A stretch of 64,000 bases of DNA from Bradysia coprophila (lineage: Eukaryota; Arthropoda; Insecta; Diptera; Sciaridae), in assembly GCF_014529535.1 (NCBI RefSeq), contig NW_023503293.1, positions 6,048,520-6,112,519 of the forward strand. Reading direction: 5' to 3'. The notes under the pieces were generated by a model. The model worked only from the letters and a program-made list of their open reading frames with translations. It was not told where the DNA came from and did not search any database. Made by a program: the position numbers and the translations under genes. Below are positions 37,401-48,434 of this stretch, in pieces (position 1 is the stretch's first letter; each line of letters starts with the position of its first letter).

Positions 37401-37496
37401 TAACAAAACCACATGAAGAGTCACCGTGATATAAACTAGAAAATTACGATAGAACGAAGAGCTAACAAAAACAGCAAATAGTCCACAACTTACCAT
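28405..37496 (-). CDS. Three-LIM-domain paxillin-like protein, 176 residues
   Basis: Exons: 37496-37494 (ATG only, followed by GTAAGT), 33332-33288, 32512-32339, 28778-28545, 28479-28405; every junction is phase 0. LIM1 runs from CGKCNETVTGR to HFVCLKC and CSDC; LIM2 from CASCKKPIKG through WHEDHFVC, an unusual C-x3-C (CGGPC), to PYCREDF; LIM3 from CKGCEKPISD through WHKDCFKCKAC to CTSCA, the last residues. All expected Cys/His/Asp zinc ligands are present. Family knowledge: small LIM-only relatives of paxillin and leupaxin are adaptor proteins at adhesion sites or muscle; the resemblance to Drosophila LIM-only protein CG31624 is from memory. Intron 1 is 4.2 kb and full of repeats. The first exon is inferred from phase; everything downstream is secure. 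Confidence 0.88.
29234..29436 (-). mobile_element. ACAGACGG MITE family, copy c
   Basis: Reverse orientation, in the LIM gene's third intron. Read on the minus strand: TTTCACAGACGG at the start, then TCAGATCTATTACATCATT, ATCTTTTACTTCATTTTTT and CGATAACAGATGATAATCCG. Confidence 0.65.
31508..31675. mobile_element. Foldback element in LIM gene intron
   Basis: GGAATTATAAGAAGTAACAA, CAATCCAATCGA and CATTCTACATGC on the left are mirrored on the right by GCATGTGGAATG, TCGATTGGATTG and AACTTCTTATATTTC. About 165 bp, with no coding capacity. Confidence 0.65.
35519..35592. repeat. Strong hairpin
   Basis: GTTTTGGACGATTG and TTTTAGGCACTTTCGC on the left pair with GCGAAATTGCCTAAAA and CAATCGTCCAAAAC on the right, with a loop of about 12 bases. 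Confidence 0.65.
35611..35716. mobile_element. ACGTCCTT inverted-repeat MITE
   Basis: The left end ACGTCCTTTTTTGGACATTG and the right end, reverse-complemented, ACGTCCTTGTTTGGAGATTT form inverted repeats of about 27 bp; total length 106 bp. A single matching end is found at 43705-43732. Confidence 0.65.
35811..36218. mobile_element. TA-flanked DNA transposon derivative, about 400 bp
   Basis: Exact 20-bp terminal inverted repeats AGGTCCCTGACCATGATGTG are flanked on both sides by TA, the target duplication of Tc1/mariner-type elements. The interior has a second mirrored pair, TTATACCGCAAATCACGG and GATTTGCGGTATAA, and no ORF. The intact ends suggest it is fairly young. The superfamily is inferred from the TA duplication only. 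Confidence 0.75.
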
Positions 37497-37867
37497 ATTA
37501 TTGACTAAGTCACAAAATTATTCGAAAAACAGTGAAAACAATTCGCTTTTGGAACCACACAAAATTGATTAATCCAAAAAAAACCGAATGTTTTTTTCAA
37601 ACAAAATAAATTCTTTCTTTTCTCTTCCAAAAAATCGTAACACCACACACAGATTCCCGGCACTGTTCAAACAATTCGTTCCGATTTCAATTCTGGTTGT
37701 TCCTCGTCCAACAATACGTGCAATACTGATGGCACCTTGAATATAATAAACAATCCAGTCGTCAGTCAATGTGGTAATAATGTGAGCAACAACAAACGGA
37801 ACACTATAACTGCGAATTGCGATACGACGAATATGTTGTACCGACGAGAAGTGAGCTCTGCCAGCAG

Positions 37868-37874
37868 TATAAAT
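37868..37874 (+). promoter_or_regulatory. TATA-like box in the divergent region
   Basis: TATAAAT lies 22 bases before the second in-frame ATG of the plus-strand gene (37902). A start site about 30 bases downstream would fall at or just after the first ATG (37896), so either translation begins at 37902 or later, or the box is chance. The 400-bp interval 37497-37895 separates it from the LIM gene's ATG exon on the other strand. Confidence 0.35.
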
Positions 37875-37895
37875 ATCGAGAACGACCATAAAATT

Positions 37896-40800
37896 ATGAC
37901 GATGCTAAGAAGAACAGGCTGCCTTACGTTGCCACAATATCAGATGAGAATGCTTAATGGATATAATGAATGTGGAGATGTAAATAGACGATCACAAGTG
38001 TAAGTCATTTAGAAAAAAAGATGAAAAAAAAAATTGAACATTTGATGCTATATGATGGATTTGTAGGCGTATTATTAGACAAAATTTCTATTGTGTGCAC
38101 TTTTCATTAGAGAGCAACTGAATTAATTTCGGTCGTTAGATGATTGGGGGTTCGTTTCAAGGTTGTTTGGATATGGATTTGTTTTTTTTTTGTAACGATG
38201 GGTAAGTGAAGTACGCAAAACGGGACGAATTTATGTCTTCAACTTCTTCGGGCCTTTGGCTGTTAGAAAAATTAATTTAGAATTTGGATCACTTAGAATT
38301 GTAGTTTTTGTAGGCAAGATTTCACAAACGCTTAGTGTATTCTGTACTGTAAATAGTATGCACTGCACACACCAGGCCGTAGGAGTTCGTAAAAAAACTC
38401 GGAAATGTACAATGGGGTTGACACTCACGAAATTCATTTGTCCTTCGTCGTTAAGCCTCAAAATATTTTGTAATGGGAAATGTTGGTGTCGCTCGATCAG
38501 GGCCTATTTTCTAGAAAATGATTTCTGATAAAATTCTCAAAATTCTGCAATAATTTTTAACATACTACACTCTACTTCATGTTCCTCAATGTAAAATGTG
38601 TCAGGTCAAATTTAGTCTTTTTTTTGAGCAATAAATCAGTCTGAATAAGATCTGGAACCATTTGAACGTTTTACATTCGCTTGAAATTTAAGACGGTTTT
38701 CTGGTTGAGGGTTTTTAAACCGCAGTAGGAATAGAATACCGGCAGCTCCCAACAATGTCTTGACCGGTAAGCCGTGTGACAGCTCTACACACAACTACAC
38801 TTGATTTGAAACGATTCATCCAGATGTGTATTTGTGTACATGTCTGACAATCGATTTTTCTTTCTGCTGCGGTTGAGTTTCGAACCCTCACACTGGCAAC
38901 GCAATCGAATAATGGAAAGCAAACGAGTGAGTTAACCATTACGCCATCGGGCTGTTGATGGAATCGATTAATGGATAACGATAAAATTGCAAACGTTACC
39001 GCTACAACCTGACAATATAATCGATGGCGATGTAAAAGTTCGGTTTCAGTCACTCACAGGATAACACTTCAACAATTGTCATAAAATACCATTTAGATAC
39101 ACAGAGATGATAACAGATGGCGTCACCTACTCGGTCTGTGCAGCACCATCTGTTATCATTTCACTGTTTAGATACCATGTAACACCATACAGTTTCGGCA
39201 ATTGCCTAATGCCAATTGAAGTACTTTATAACAGAAGTTGATGTTGCCTAAATTTCGATTTCTTAAAAAATAAAAATAAACATTTTTCAGTTTGAACGAC
39301 GTTCGAACAGGGCTGGTACAAAAATCAAATGTGCTAAGAAACAACAATAAAATTGGTTCTAGGCTTCACCCTCAGTAAACAATATCAAGTCCAAGTGCCT
39401 CTTCAACTTAAAATTATCTTTGTGGTGCAAGCCATTTTCGAATATTTGTCGTTCTAAATTACTTGTTTACTTGTTCATAAAATTGTGCAGTTTGATTGAG
39501 GTTGATTACTGATTCGCAAAGTAGAATAAAACTTATTCTATATAAGCTAGGCGTTTGACGTCATACACAATAGTTTCTTCATTTCGGAATTTAAAATTGT
39601 TACGAGAGTAGTTTTATTATCACTTCTCAAAGACGAACGTTCTATACATGTATATGTGTGTGAAATGCAAACATTTTTAAAGCAAACAAAAAACAAACAT
39701 CAAGCGGAAAAAGCTCTTCGGAATGCAAAGACTTCAGACGTTGTTCGAGTCGATGTTAATTTGAAATGAAGTTGATTTAGATTCTCTGTTGCATACTTCG
39801 TGATAAAGAGAAGAAAAAAAAGTTTTTTTTTTGTTCTAAAACCATAAATTATTCTGCGGCATGCCTCGAAATAATTACAATTGATTTCTCAATTGCAACG
39901 ATCTATATGCATTTGCATTATATATACGATTATTGTAAAATAGGCATCGAACCAACCGTCATTCAACGATAGAAAGTTTAATTACGACCTATATGATATG
40001 CAAGTTGTTTTGAAACGTAAACCTATTTAGTTCGATCATAATAGGGGTCACTGATACAATGATAGATTGATTGTTGGTCTTGTGGTTAGTATTTAATTGA
40101 AAATCATTTTGAAATGATTCTCAAATTAGGTAAAAGCAAATGCTATAAATTCTCAGTGAGTGATGATTACCAAGGTTTGGATCTACATCAAATTTTATTT
40201 TTGAAAAAACCTTGTAAACGACTTCTTGTGAAATTCTCACACGTACCGACTTTTAGGTAAAACGAATTTTTCGAGACCCTGTGAAAAATCCCCTGTAGAT
40301 GTAGATCTTTCATAGATCTGTATTCAACAAACTACTTCATTAGTCCTAAGCATTTTCAACCGATTAACCTTTCACAGACGGCAAACATATAAAAAGTTTT
40401 ACAATCGTATCTACTACTTCAATTGATCTAAGTGTTTTCACTGATTGCAAATCTTTTACTTCATTGTTTTAAACATGCTTTTTGCTATATTACACCACAT
40501 TAGTCAGAGTCTGTCGCTTATTTCTGAATTCTTTATTGATAACAGATGATACTCATCCGTTATTGTTTCCAATCGAACATTTTGTGCATAATTCTCACAG
40601 ATAATATTTTGAAAAATGCCTTGCCCTTTAACCTATTTAAGGAATGTAATTCTAAAATATCTTTATAAAATTCCTAAATTCTTCAATTTTTAATTTTTTA
40701 GAACTTTTAGGAATTTTATAGAATTTCCTTTGACCAATCACTTCAAAACTCGAAGAACATTTTGCAATCGGATTGCAAGATTAGGGCTTCCCAAATTGTA

Positions 40801-43542
40801 GACTTTATCCAAGGTTGACAGTCACAGTGTTCATTTAATCGCTATTCTATTTAGTCTCTTAAACTGCTCTCTACTTTATACTTTAAATCTGTAGCTTTAC
40901 ATGAACATTTTCTAATGTAGTACGGGGAAACTCTGATCCTAAAAACTTGTGCGAGTGCCCCTGAAAAATGTGAAATGTAAAATTTCGATTCTATTTCAGG
41001 CCACAGACAAGTGAAAGCATGTTCGGTTAACATTACAATATTTATATCCATACGCAGCTCAGAAAACTTTTTTTTTTATATTTCTGCCGTCTATACCAGG
41101 CACCACCTAGTCGCTTGGGGTTGGTTTTTATTATCTTTTCGAATCAATAATTTGGTATGTGTTTGGTGTATGGATGTGTATAAAAGCAGCTTTTCTTGTT
41201 TTCGAAACTGAAACATGCAAATAGGCGATTTGAGAGAAGGTTATTTAGCGATGTATGACTGGAGATAATCACGTCATTTTCTTAAATAGCATTCATTCGA
41301 TTTATATCGGATGACACGTCCGTAATGATTAGAAAAGCATTTCTAATCGGATGGATTAAATTAATTCCGGATCGAAATGGTTTTTCAGACTGTGTTGTGA
41401 TAGCGAATTCTTGGTATTTAATACTAGTTAAATAATCAGAAACTATAGCCTAGAAATGGCAATTTGTTTGAGGTATTTTAGTATTTTATGACTTGATTTA
41501 TTTGTACTATTCAAAGAATACCGAATTAGACTATGAAGTACGGTGTACGATAGTGTCGTAATATATTCGTTATCAATAGATAACAATAAAAATTTCAATT
41601 TTATTGATAACACAGGCCTGCCTGGTTGGTTTTGTACACCAGTATTCGAATTTAAACAAAAACAAAATATTCTTCATCGAAAATCGTCAATTTCATTTAA
41701 GTAAATGTTTCAATTTATATAATAAAAAAAGCAGCAAGAACAAAACAACAAAAAATATTAAAAAGAGCGAAAACACCTTAAAAAAACAATAAAAATAAAT
41801 CCATAAAATATTTATGCTTGAACACACCGAAATGATGTCATCGACAATTTTGCAAAAAAAAAATTATTATTGCTGCGCGATTAAATTGTTCACACTTGAC
41901 GATAATTTTCAATTGTTAATTGATATCATCCATGATGCTAATAATATAAATATAAGCTTTTACGTATCATTATGAATGCACTCAAATCTGATATTCGAAT
42001 CTGAATTCCGGCAGAAGTAATTGCCCAGAGATTTATGTCTAATCAATTGAACATGCAATATAAATATAATGGCAGTATTGTCGCAGACAGGGCTTGTTAT
42101 TTAAAATATGTGAAAAATGACACATTTTTTTCTTTTGTTTATGACTTATCTGTATATTACATATTCTGGTTCAACATATGAAGTGCTAGATTTTAAACTT
42201 CGCAATTTAATAACAGAATTTCAGAAAATCTAGTACTTCATTTGCTAAGAAATTAACATAATCCACGTTCATTTTAAATGCATAGTCAAAATAATAACAT
42301 TCTACCACGAAAACCTCAGACATTTTTTTTGGCTATATTTTAAGAAATTTTGTTTTGGTCATCCTAACAATGTTGGTAGAATTCTTTGACTTTGAATATA
42401 TAAATTCGAACCGCTATTACTTATATGCACATGTTACACTATCGTGACATTATTGATAACGAAGACAAAAACATTGACAAGCTCTAGGTAATATGGTCCG
42501 TTATAATGCATGTTAAAAAATTGAAGTACCAGATTTGAAACAGTTTAAAAATACTTTGATCGATTGAAGTAATAGACCAGATAATAATACTGATTAGATG
42601 ATTGCCGTCTGCAACAGGTTAAATTCATGAAACAACATGGAATTCCTCAAATTTCTTCTAAAGTACTCTGAACTTCGTAGACAAAGAAAATGTCGTGCCA
42701 CTTGATAAGAAAACGTCCTCAATAAAAAGTGTCTGAGACCACAAAACATTAATAAATGCAAGCTCGCTAAACTCCCGTTTTCATGTGGATTTTTTTCGAT
42801 ATATTGAGCGTATTTCATATATTATTGAATGTAGTGTTAGAGTTAGAGGCAGTGAAATTTCAGCATGAATTTGCTTCAGCTGTTTTTCGGCTTATCCACA
42901 CAGAGTCTAAACGTTTATACTTGTTTATACGGTTGAAACTGCTGCACGCGCGTGGTAGTGGCAAAACCGTATCAAGATCTATAAACAGTGTTGATTGTTT
43001 GTGTGGATCAGCTTAAAAACAACTGAAGCAAATTCATGCTAAAATTTCACTGCTTTTGACAAGATCCTTCTGTAAGAACGACTATAGATTGATCCAAATT
43101 ATCATTTTTAAGAAATAAAATTCCTAACAATAACCTCTGCACTGTAGCTAATAAAAATCTTTTTATTTTTCAATTGTTTCTCATCTTATCAGATCGGAGA
43201 AAAAAATTCAATTCTCACGAAACGTTCAGCACTTGCATGTGAAATGTCATCATGATAATGAAACTGATAAGGATGACCGGCCGGCTGAAACAATCGCTAA
43301 AACAGATGTAGCAGTTGAGACAAAAGACTTTCCTACGGATAAACCGTCTCCAAATTCGACATTACGAAGGTTTGTACAGATTAGATAAGTAGAGAGCTCC
43401 TTGTTTAATAGCGGAATGTTTCAGAATTTTCAATAGGACCAACAACATAATCGATCAGACTAGAACCGAGTTAATCGATGCTGGCAACTCATTTATTGCG
43501 ACGTATGTTAAAGACTTTTTGGAAGCGGAATTAAACTTCTAA
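37896..43542 (+). CDS. Small unknown protein, about 132 residues, three exons, divergent to the LIM gene
   Basis: Exon 37896-37999 (MTMLRRTGCLTLPQYQMRML onward) ends in phase 2 at GTAAGT; exon 43193-43369 follows TTATCAG, completes the codon and reads SEKKIQFSRNVQHLHVK and then an acidic, Thr/Asp-rich stretch; exon 43425-43542 follows TTTCAG, reads RIFNRTNNIIDQTRTELIDA and ends ELNF, then TAA. AATAAA overlaps the stop region at 43542-43547. The two last exons are well supported by phase; the 5.2-kb jump to the first exon rests on matching phase and a strong donor. No signal peptide or known domain. The upstream frame stays open to 37737, so the start could be earlier. Confidence 0.5.
38715..38953 (-). 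mobile_element. tRNA-derived SINE
   Basis: On the minus strand the head reads GCCCGATGGCGTAATGGTTA (A box TGGCGTAATGG) and, about 55 bases on, GGTTCGAAACTC (B box). The box spacing is longer than in a real tRNA and the arms do not fold well, so this is a polymerase III promoter of a short retroelement, not a tRNA gene. The tail continues to about 38715. It lies in the large intron of the plus-strand gene. Confidence 0.65.
39108..39156. repeat. Short inverted repeat ATGATAACAGATGG
   Basis: ATGATAACAGATGG and CCATCTGTTATCAT face each other with a 21-base spacer. The core GATAACAGATG also marks the end of the ACAGACGG MITE family. Confidence 0.5.
40366..40570 (+). mobile_element. ACAGACGG MITE family, copy d (best 5' end)
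   Basis: Starts TTAA then CCTTTCACAGACGG; body blocks TCTACTACTTCAATTGAT, TCTTTTACTTCATTGTTTT, ACATGCTTTTTGCTATAT, GTCTGTCGCTTATTTC; ends TTGATAACAGATGATACTCA and TCCGTTATTG. A further partial copy begins just upstream at about 40310. Confidence 0.7.
42450..42620 (-). mobile_element. ACAGACGG MITE family, copy e
   Basis: Reverse orientation; read on the minus strand it begins TTAACCTGTTGCAGACGG, followed by CAATCATC, TCTATTACTTCAATCGAT and GAGCTTGTCAATG. Confidence 0.6.
42837..43063. mobile_element. Foldback MITE, TTTCAGCATGAATTTG family, copy 2
   Basis: GCAGTGAAATTTCAGCATGA on the left mirrors GCAGTGAAATTTTAGCATGA (reverse complement of the right end), with GTGTGGAT blocks inside as in copy 1 at 23706-23889. 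It ends 130 bases before the second exon of the plus-strand gene. Confidence 0.75.
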
Positions 43543-43767
43543 ATAAATTACTTACTCTGAGTGAAAAAAAAGCTCAATACAAGGTCAAAAATATACGCAC
43601 TACTTTCAGTCACTTCGACTGGAATACATTTGATGTGCTGCTTGCTGAGATGATGTGACAAAAAACAATTTAAGTTATAGAAAAGTAATAAATGTTTTGT
43701 ATTGACGTCCTTGTTTGGACATTTCTATTTTAGCTTTGCACTTTTACAGTCTTGCCATCAGATTTTG

Positions 43768-44061
43768 AGATCTATTACTTCATTTGATCAGACTTTCCGT
43801 CCCTAGGGAAAATTCTTTCCCTCCTCCACACTCGGGAAATAATTTTATATTTCGTATCACGATGAGTAAAAGTGTCCGAGGGCATCTGGATACGAAATAT
43901 CAAATTCCTTCCCTTGTATAGTAATATACTATTCCATAGAATCTTTTAATTCAATTCTTTGACCATGTTTTTTTTTGCTATATCTAATAAGGTCATCGTC
44001 AGAGCTTGCCTTTTATTTCTTAATTCGTTTTAGATAACAGATGAAAGCCGTCCGTAACAGG
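43768..44061 (+). mobile_element. ACAGACGG MITE family, copy f, interrupted
   Basis: The family blocks GATCTATTACTTCATTTGAT and GACCATGTTTTTTTTTGCTA are separated by about 140 foreign bases (about 43796-43935) with their own inverted pair ATATTTCGTATC and GATACGAAATAT; it ends CCGTCCGTAACAGG. This looks like one small element inside another. Confidence 0.6.
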
Positions 44062-44992
44062 TGTGAAAGAATGGAATTTTTACTAGTTCGATTAGCCCTT
44101 TTCTAAGAAAATAAAACAGAGACCGTGATGCAAAATAAATTAAAGCTCCAGACAACGTGGAAGAGGAGTATTATAGAAACTCTATCACCAACATCAGAAG
44201 CATTTTTTGTGTTTAATTTTATTTATCCACACGATAATGTAACGAGACATTTTATTTGCTCCCAAAACACAATGTTTCTTAAGAAGCATATTGACGATTT
44301 TTCGGACATTATCAACAAGCTTGACCTCTGTAAAACATTTAGTTGTGAAAGCCATACTACTTTAGAAATAAAAGTGTTGTTGGTTTTCATGTTCAATTAA
44401 TCTACTTGTGGCACTGTGTCTATGTAATTGCATGCGCGAATGTCTAAATGAATCATCAACATAATTAATAAGTGATTCAATTAGTGGGGTAAAATCAAAA
44501 GTCTTAAGTGAAAAGATACAAGCTGCGTCTCGTGTCAGGCTGTTCCTAAATCCAGATTTTCATATCTTACGTTTCTCATCACTAAAACCATCAGGCTTTG
44601 ATGTGCCAGTGGTTCATAATTAATCTTCTGGGGATGACAGTCCTAGAACTAATGCAATTATTGAGTCTGTTACTTCTTTTGGTCAATTTTCAACAGATTT
44701 AAGTTTAAAGTCTGTTACTTCATTAGCTTCATTAACGTACGAATGCTAGATACGATCTCCCTAACCAGCACGCACATCGTATTTTTTGGGGCTGAAAAAA
44801 TGATTTAAATAAAGACGACTGCTCTCCATAAGACAAAAACGATGCCGAACTTATTAGAACTTAATTTGTGTATAGCACACGACCCATTTAATATAAACAG
44901 AAATTTGATTATCATACCCCATTCGAATCAAAATTTACAAACGGCCAGTCAAATTTCGGTAGTCAATTAGATAGTGTTTCGTTTTGTAAAAT

Positions 44993-47900
44993 ATGACGAT
45001 TAGCATAATCATCGTCGTAGCGATTATTTTAAGAATTCAACTCACACTGGGTCAAATAAGTGGAACGACAAAATGTACAAGTTCAGCCCTGACCTCTTGT
45101 GCGTACAGTCAAATACGTTGTCCACCGAATTACTATTTTAACGGACAGTACTGTTTACCAGTGCAGGCTGCTACTGCTACACCGACGGCACAGCCGGAAT
45201 CTAGTACATTACCCGTTACGAAATGTTCATCTCAGCCGATACGGCAACCGGAAACTGTGCCGCCAACAAATCCGGATCCACTTCCGGTTAAGCCAGTGTG
45301 CGAACGTTATTACGAGTGGAATGGTCAGGAATGCTATCAACGTTTAGCTAATGAGCCAATTTGTCCGCCAGGACATAATCTGACCATTGATGGACAATGT
45401 GTTAGTGTTGTGCAAGCATTGTGTCAAGAAAACTACCACCTGCACGGTGATTTTTGTGTCGGTTTACTTGAAGCTCCAGTTGTTTGTCCGAATGATTTTT
45501 ACTGGGACGGAGCTAAGTGCTTGTATCGAATAGTTCCATCCTGTCCAGAAGGTTTCGTCTTAAATAACGGATACTGTGAAATGTTTGACGTAGGCGCATG
45601 TCCCAGTGGAACGTTTATGGATAACTTTAAATGCATCGGTCATCATCAAGTCAAGATTCAATGTGATTACGGCTACAGCTGGAACGGACAAAGTTGTGTG
45701 AATAGCACCAACAGCTGTGAAGACGGTTTTATATTGAGGGATAATGTGTGTGAAAAATACATTGTTAAACAACCCGATTTCGAATGTCCACCACGGACTC
45801 AAATGATCGGAAATGAATGTGTCAGTTCAGAAATCATTTGCCCGAAAGGATTTACTCTAATTGACTCGATGTGTGTGGAACAAATTGTGGCTTCAAACGA
45901 AACAGAATCTTTTATCACTCCAAACTGTACGACTGGTTATCAATTAGTGGGATGTGAATGTGTACAAATAAATGAAACAACGTCACATCCACCGACACCC
46001 ATGTGCCCTCCGAATTATGTGTATAAGGACGGACTGTGCTATTACGAACAGGATCACTATCCACCGGTATGTCCGACCAATTTTGAAATAATAAACGGAA
46101 AATGCGTTCCACTACAACCAGATTCTACTGAAAAGCCGATTGCTAATTGCACTGAACCAGGCTGTAAGACGAATCAAACATCGTCCTGCGCCTGTCCGGT
46201 TGGGTACACTTTAAGCAATGGTTTATGTATACTGACTGGTCAATCATCAAAAGTTTGTCCTGTCGGCTACGAATTGATAAATGACAGATGTATACTCACC
46301 CAATCAAATGAGTGTCCACCAGGCCACCAGTTTGTAAATGGAAGTTGCCTACAATCGCCTTGTCAAAATGTCTGTCCTCCGAATACTCAATTGATAAATG
46401 GAATTTGTGTAATTACGACTGATATCGGCTCCGGTGACTGTCCGCCTGGGTATCAGAAGATCGACGGAAAGTGCGTACCATCAGACAATCCGGAAATTAA
46501 TCCTTGTCCCACTGGATATCAATGGATCAAGGGAATTTGTGTCAATGCACATCCTGGACCTGAAAATCCATGCTTTGCGCCTTGTCCACCAGGATACTAC
46601 TGGATAAATGGAACTTGTATGATCACAACTGTGGAACCAATTGAACCTGGCACAGGCAATCCACCTGTAATTCCAGTTGTACCGCCGATCATTCAACCTT
46701 GTAATCCAAATGATCAAAATTCCACATGCCCACCCTGTCCGACGAGTAATACACCTTGTCAACCCTGTTCAACAACAAATACTCCGTGTCAACCTTGTCC
46801 AACAACTGGTACACCATGTCAACCCTGTCCGACGACCAATGCACCTTGTCAACCCTGTCCAACAACTAATCCTCCTTGTCAACCCTGTTCAGCAACTAAC
46901 ACACCCTGTCAACCTTGTCCATCAAACAATCCACCATGTTCCACAAGTGGCCAAACAAATCCTCTCCCACCGAACACAGGTTGTTCAAATTGTCCGCAAT
47001 CGACACATTATATCACAAAAGATGGTCATATCAGCATAACGAATATCGTCAATGTGGCGCATCATCATCAACGACCACCGGGACAGCAGAATCAGATATA
47101 CGTGCCTGCGAATATTGACGATAGTTTTGATTACGATACTAACGGACAGAATGCAACAGACGAAGGTGAGGTAGCCGAAAAGTGTTGCGAAGTTATTACG
47201 CCCAGACAATGTAAACGAAACGGTGACGAATGGACGTGTTACCATAAGAAGTACAATCGATGCGGTGAAATTTGCACTCAACCGAAAATCTATCTAAAAC
47301 CGAAAATGATTCATTACCAGCCACCGATTTTAATCATGCCACCGCCGCCACGACGAATTTATGGACGACGACGATTTTTAAGCGGAGGAGCTGTGGGTAC
47401 GTATTAGCAATAAAAGATATTCCTGAGGCTTGATTTCCACTTGCTAAAAAAGTACTTCGTACTGGAGGCAAAATTGAATTTATTAAATTTTTCCTTTGTT
47501 TCCTTGACAGCTCGCTCACGTAATACTTTTTGTTGAGTGGAAACTACACTTAAGGTGTGACTTTATTTGCCTCCAAAGTTTCATTATTTCGCATAATTTA
47601 AATTTCCACTGCACATTTTAGCACAAGTACCGTAAAATTGAACTTCCCTTCCACTGACACATGTTATCATTTCCTTTTTCACGACACAACTACATATAAG
47701 CAACTTAAGTTATAAATGAACACTATAGAAACCCTCAGCCGTTAATCTAGAACCTTCAGAATCATGATTTATTACTAAACTGTTTACCGGAAAACAACTT
47801 CAAGAACCTCTTGAATTGCTACTCAATATTTTAGTTCAGATGCAAACCTATGTTAGGTTCTTATGTGGTAAATACATACGCTTTTATGTCATACACCGAA

Positions 47901-48375
47901 ATTAGGATTCAACGAATATTTTAAAAGTTTGAACGAAACTCTTAAGATGGTGCGCATGAAAACATTCATGTATTCAAACCCGGTTGAACAAAAATAATCA
48001 TTTAGTTCGAAAATTCTAAAGCTGCGCTGCACACCAGCACTTCTGATTGTTGATTCCAGTAATCTATCTCACAGCAACCGCTAGGAAGAACGACTTTCGA
48101 TATTATATAAGACAATAGCCCGGCTTCAGAAGGACAAAACACCCATGCATGTTCGTTCAATACCTTTCTTTACCTAGATTAAGCGGTTTTTTTAAACTTC
48201 TCTTTCAGATTGTTCCGGTTGTATTCAAGGTGGTTATCGCTGTTCAGTAGAATGTTACAGTTATCCGGATTGTAGGCGCCCAGACTGTGCGTTTATCGAT
48301 CAGGACACGTATTGTGAGGAATGGGATCATAACGAAACCGAAGGATGCTCAACGGATGATGGATATTTTGAATAA
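44993..48375 (+). CDS. Secreted cysteine-rich repeat protein, about 856 residues
   Basis: Exon 44993-47396 ends in phase 1 (GTG G, then GTACGT); exon 48209-48375 follows TCTTTCAG and completes GAT TGT, giving DCSGCIQGGYRCSVEC and ending DDGYFE, then TAA. Residues 1 to about 20 are a signal peptide. Residues about 43-542 hold 21 short units of the type CPPGYxxxNGxC (for example CPPGYQKIDGKC, CPPGYYWINGTC), each with two Cys. Residues about 580-650 are a Pro/Cys tandem of about 10-residue units with PCQPC. Then come a His-rich patch, a second Cys cluster (KCCEVITPRQC), a Pro/Arg stretch (PPPPRRIYGRRR) and a final Cys-rich module. It has no transmembrane helix. The composition suggests an extracellular, disulfide-linked structural protein (cuticle, gut lining or salivary secretion). 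The family was not recognised. Confidence 0.88.
46733..46945 (+). repeat. In-frame 30-bp minisatellite encoding PCQPC units
   Basis: About seven copies of a 30-base unit containing CCTTGTCAACCCTGT and an ACAACTAAT-like spacer, lying wholly within the cysteine-rich protein's coding exon. Copies differ at silent and Asn/Gly/Ala/Pro positions, so the array is not brand new. Confidence 0.8.
47435..47545. mobile_element. TTTCCACT MITE in the single intron of the cysteine-rich gene
   Basis: TTTCCACTTGCTAAAAAAGT on the left and ACTTTTTGTTGAGTGGAAA on the right are inverted; 111 bp in all. Same ends as the 13093-13596 element, including the GACAGCTCGCTC segment (ACAGCTCGCTC there). Confidence 0.65.
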
Positions 48376-48428
48376 GAAACTTTTGTGAAACATTTTTTTA
48401 GTTTACAACAGAATGAGTCTACGACAAA

Positions 48429-48434
48429 AATAAA
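48429..48434 (+). terminator. Poly(A) signal AATAAA of the cysteine-rich gene
   Basis: AATAAA 54 bases after the TAA at 48373-48375. Confidence 0.55.

Larger units (their letters stand above)
33333..37493. other. LIM gene intron 1: repeats, no exon seen
   Basis: Contains a TCAGGT-rich degenerate stretch (33560-33650, similar to 53530-53670), a short TA microsatellite near 35207, a hairpin (35519-35592), a small inverted-repeat element (35611-35716) and a TA-flanked element (35811-36218). I see no further exon of the LIM gene. Confidence 0.55.

Noticed and set aside
38870..38955. tRNA gene on the minus strand
   Set aside because: Box spacing is too long and no cloverleaf forms; called a SINE instead.
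45560..47519. Minus-strand ORFs opposite the cysteine-rich gene
   Set aside because: They are shadows of the coding repeats; the plus frame has the signal peptide and regular repeat pattern.
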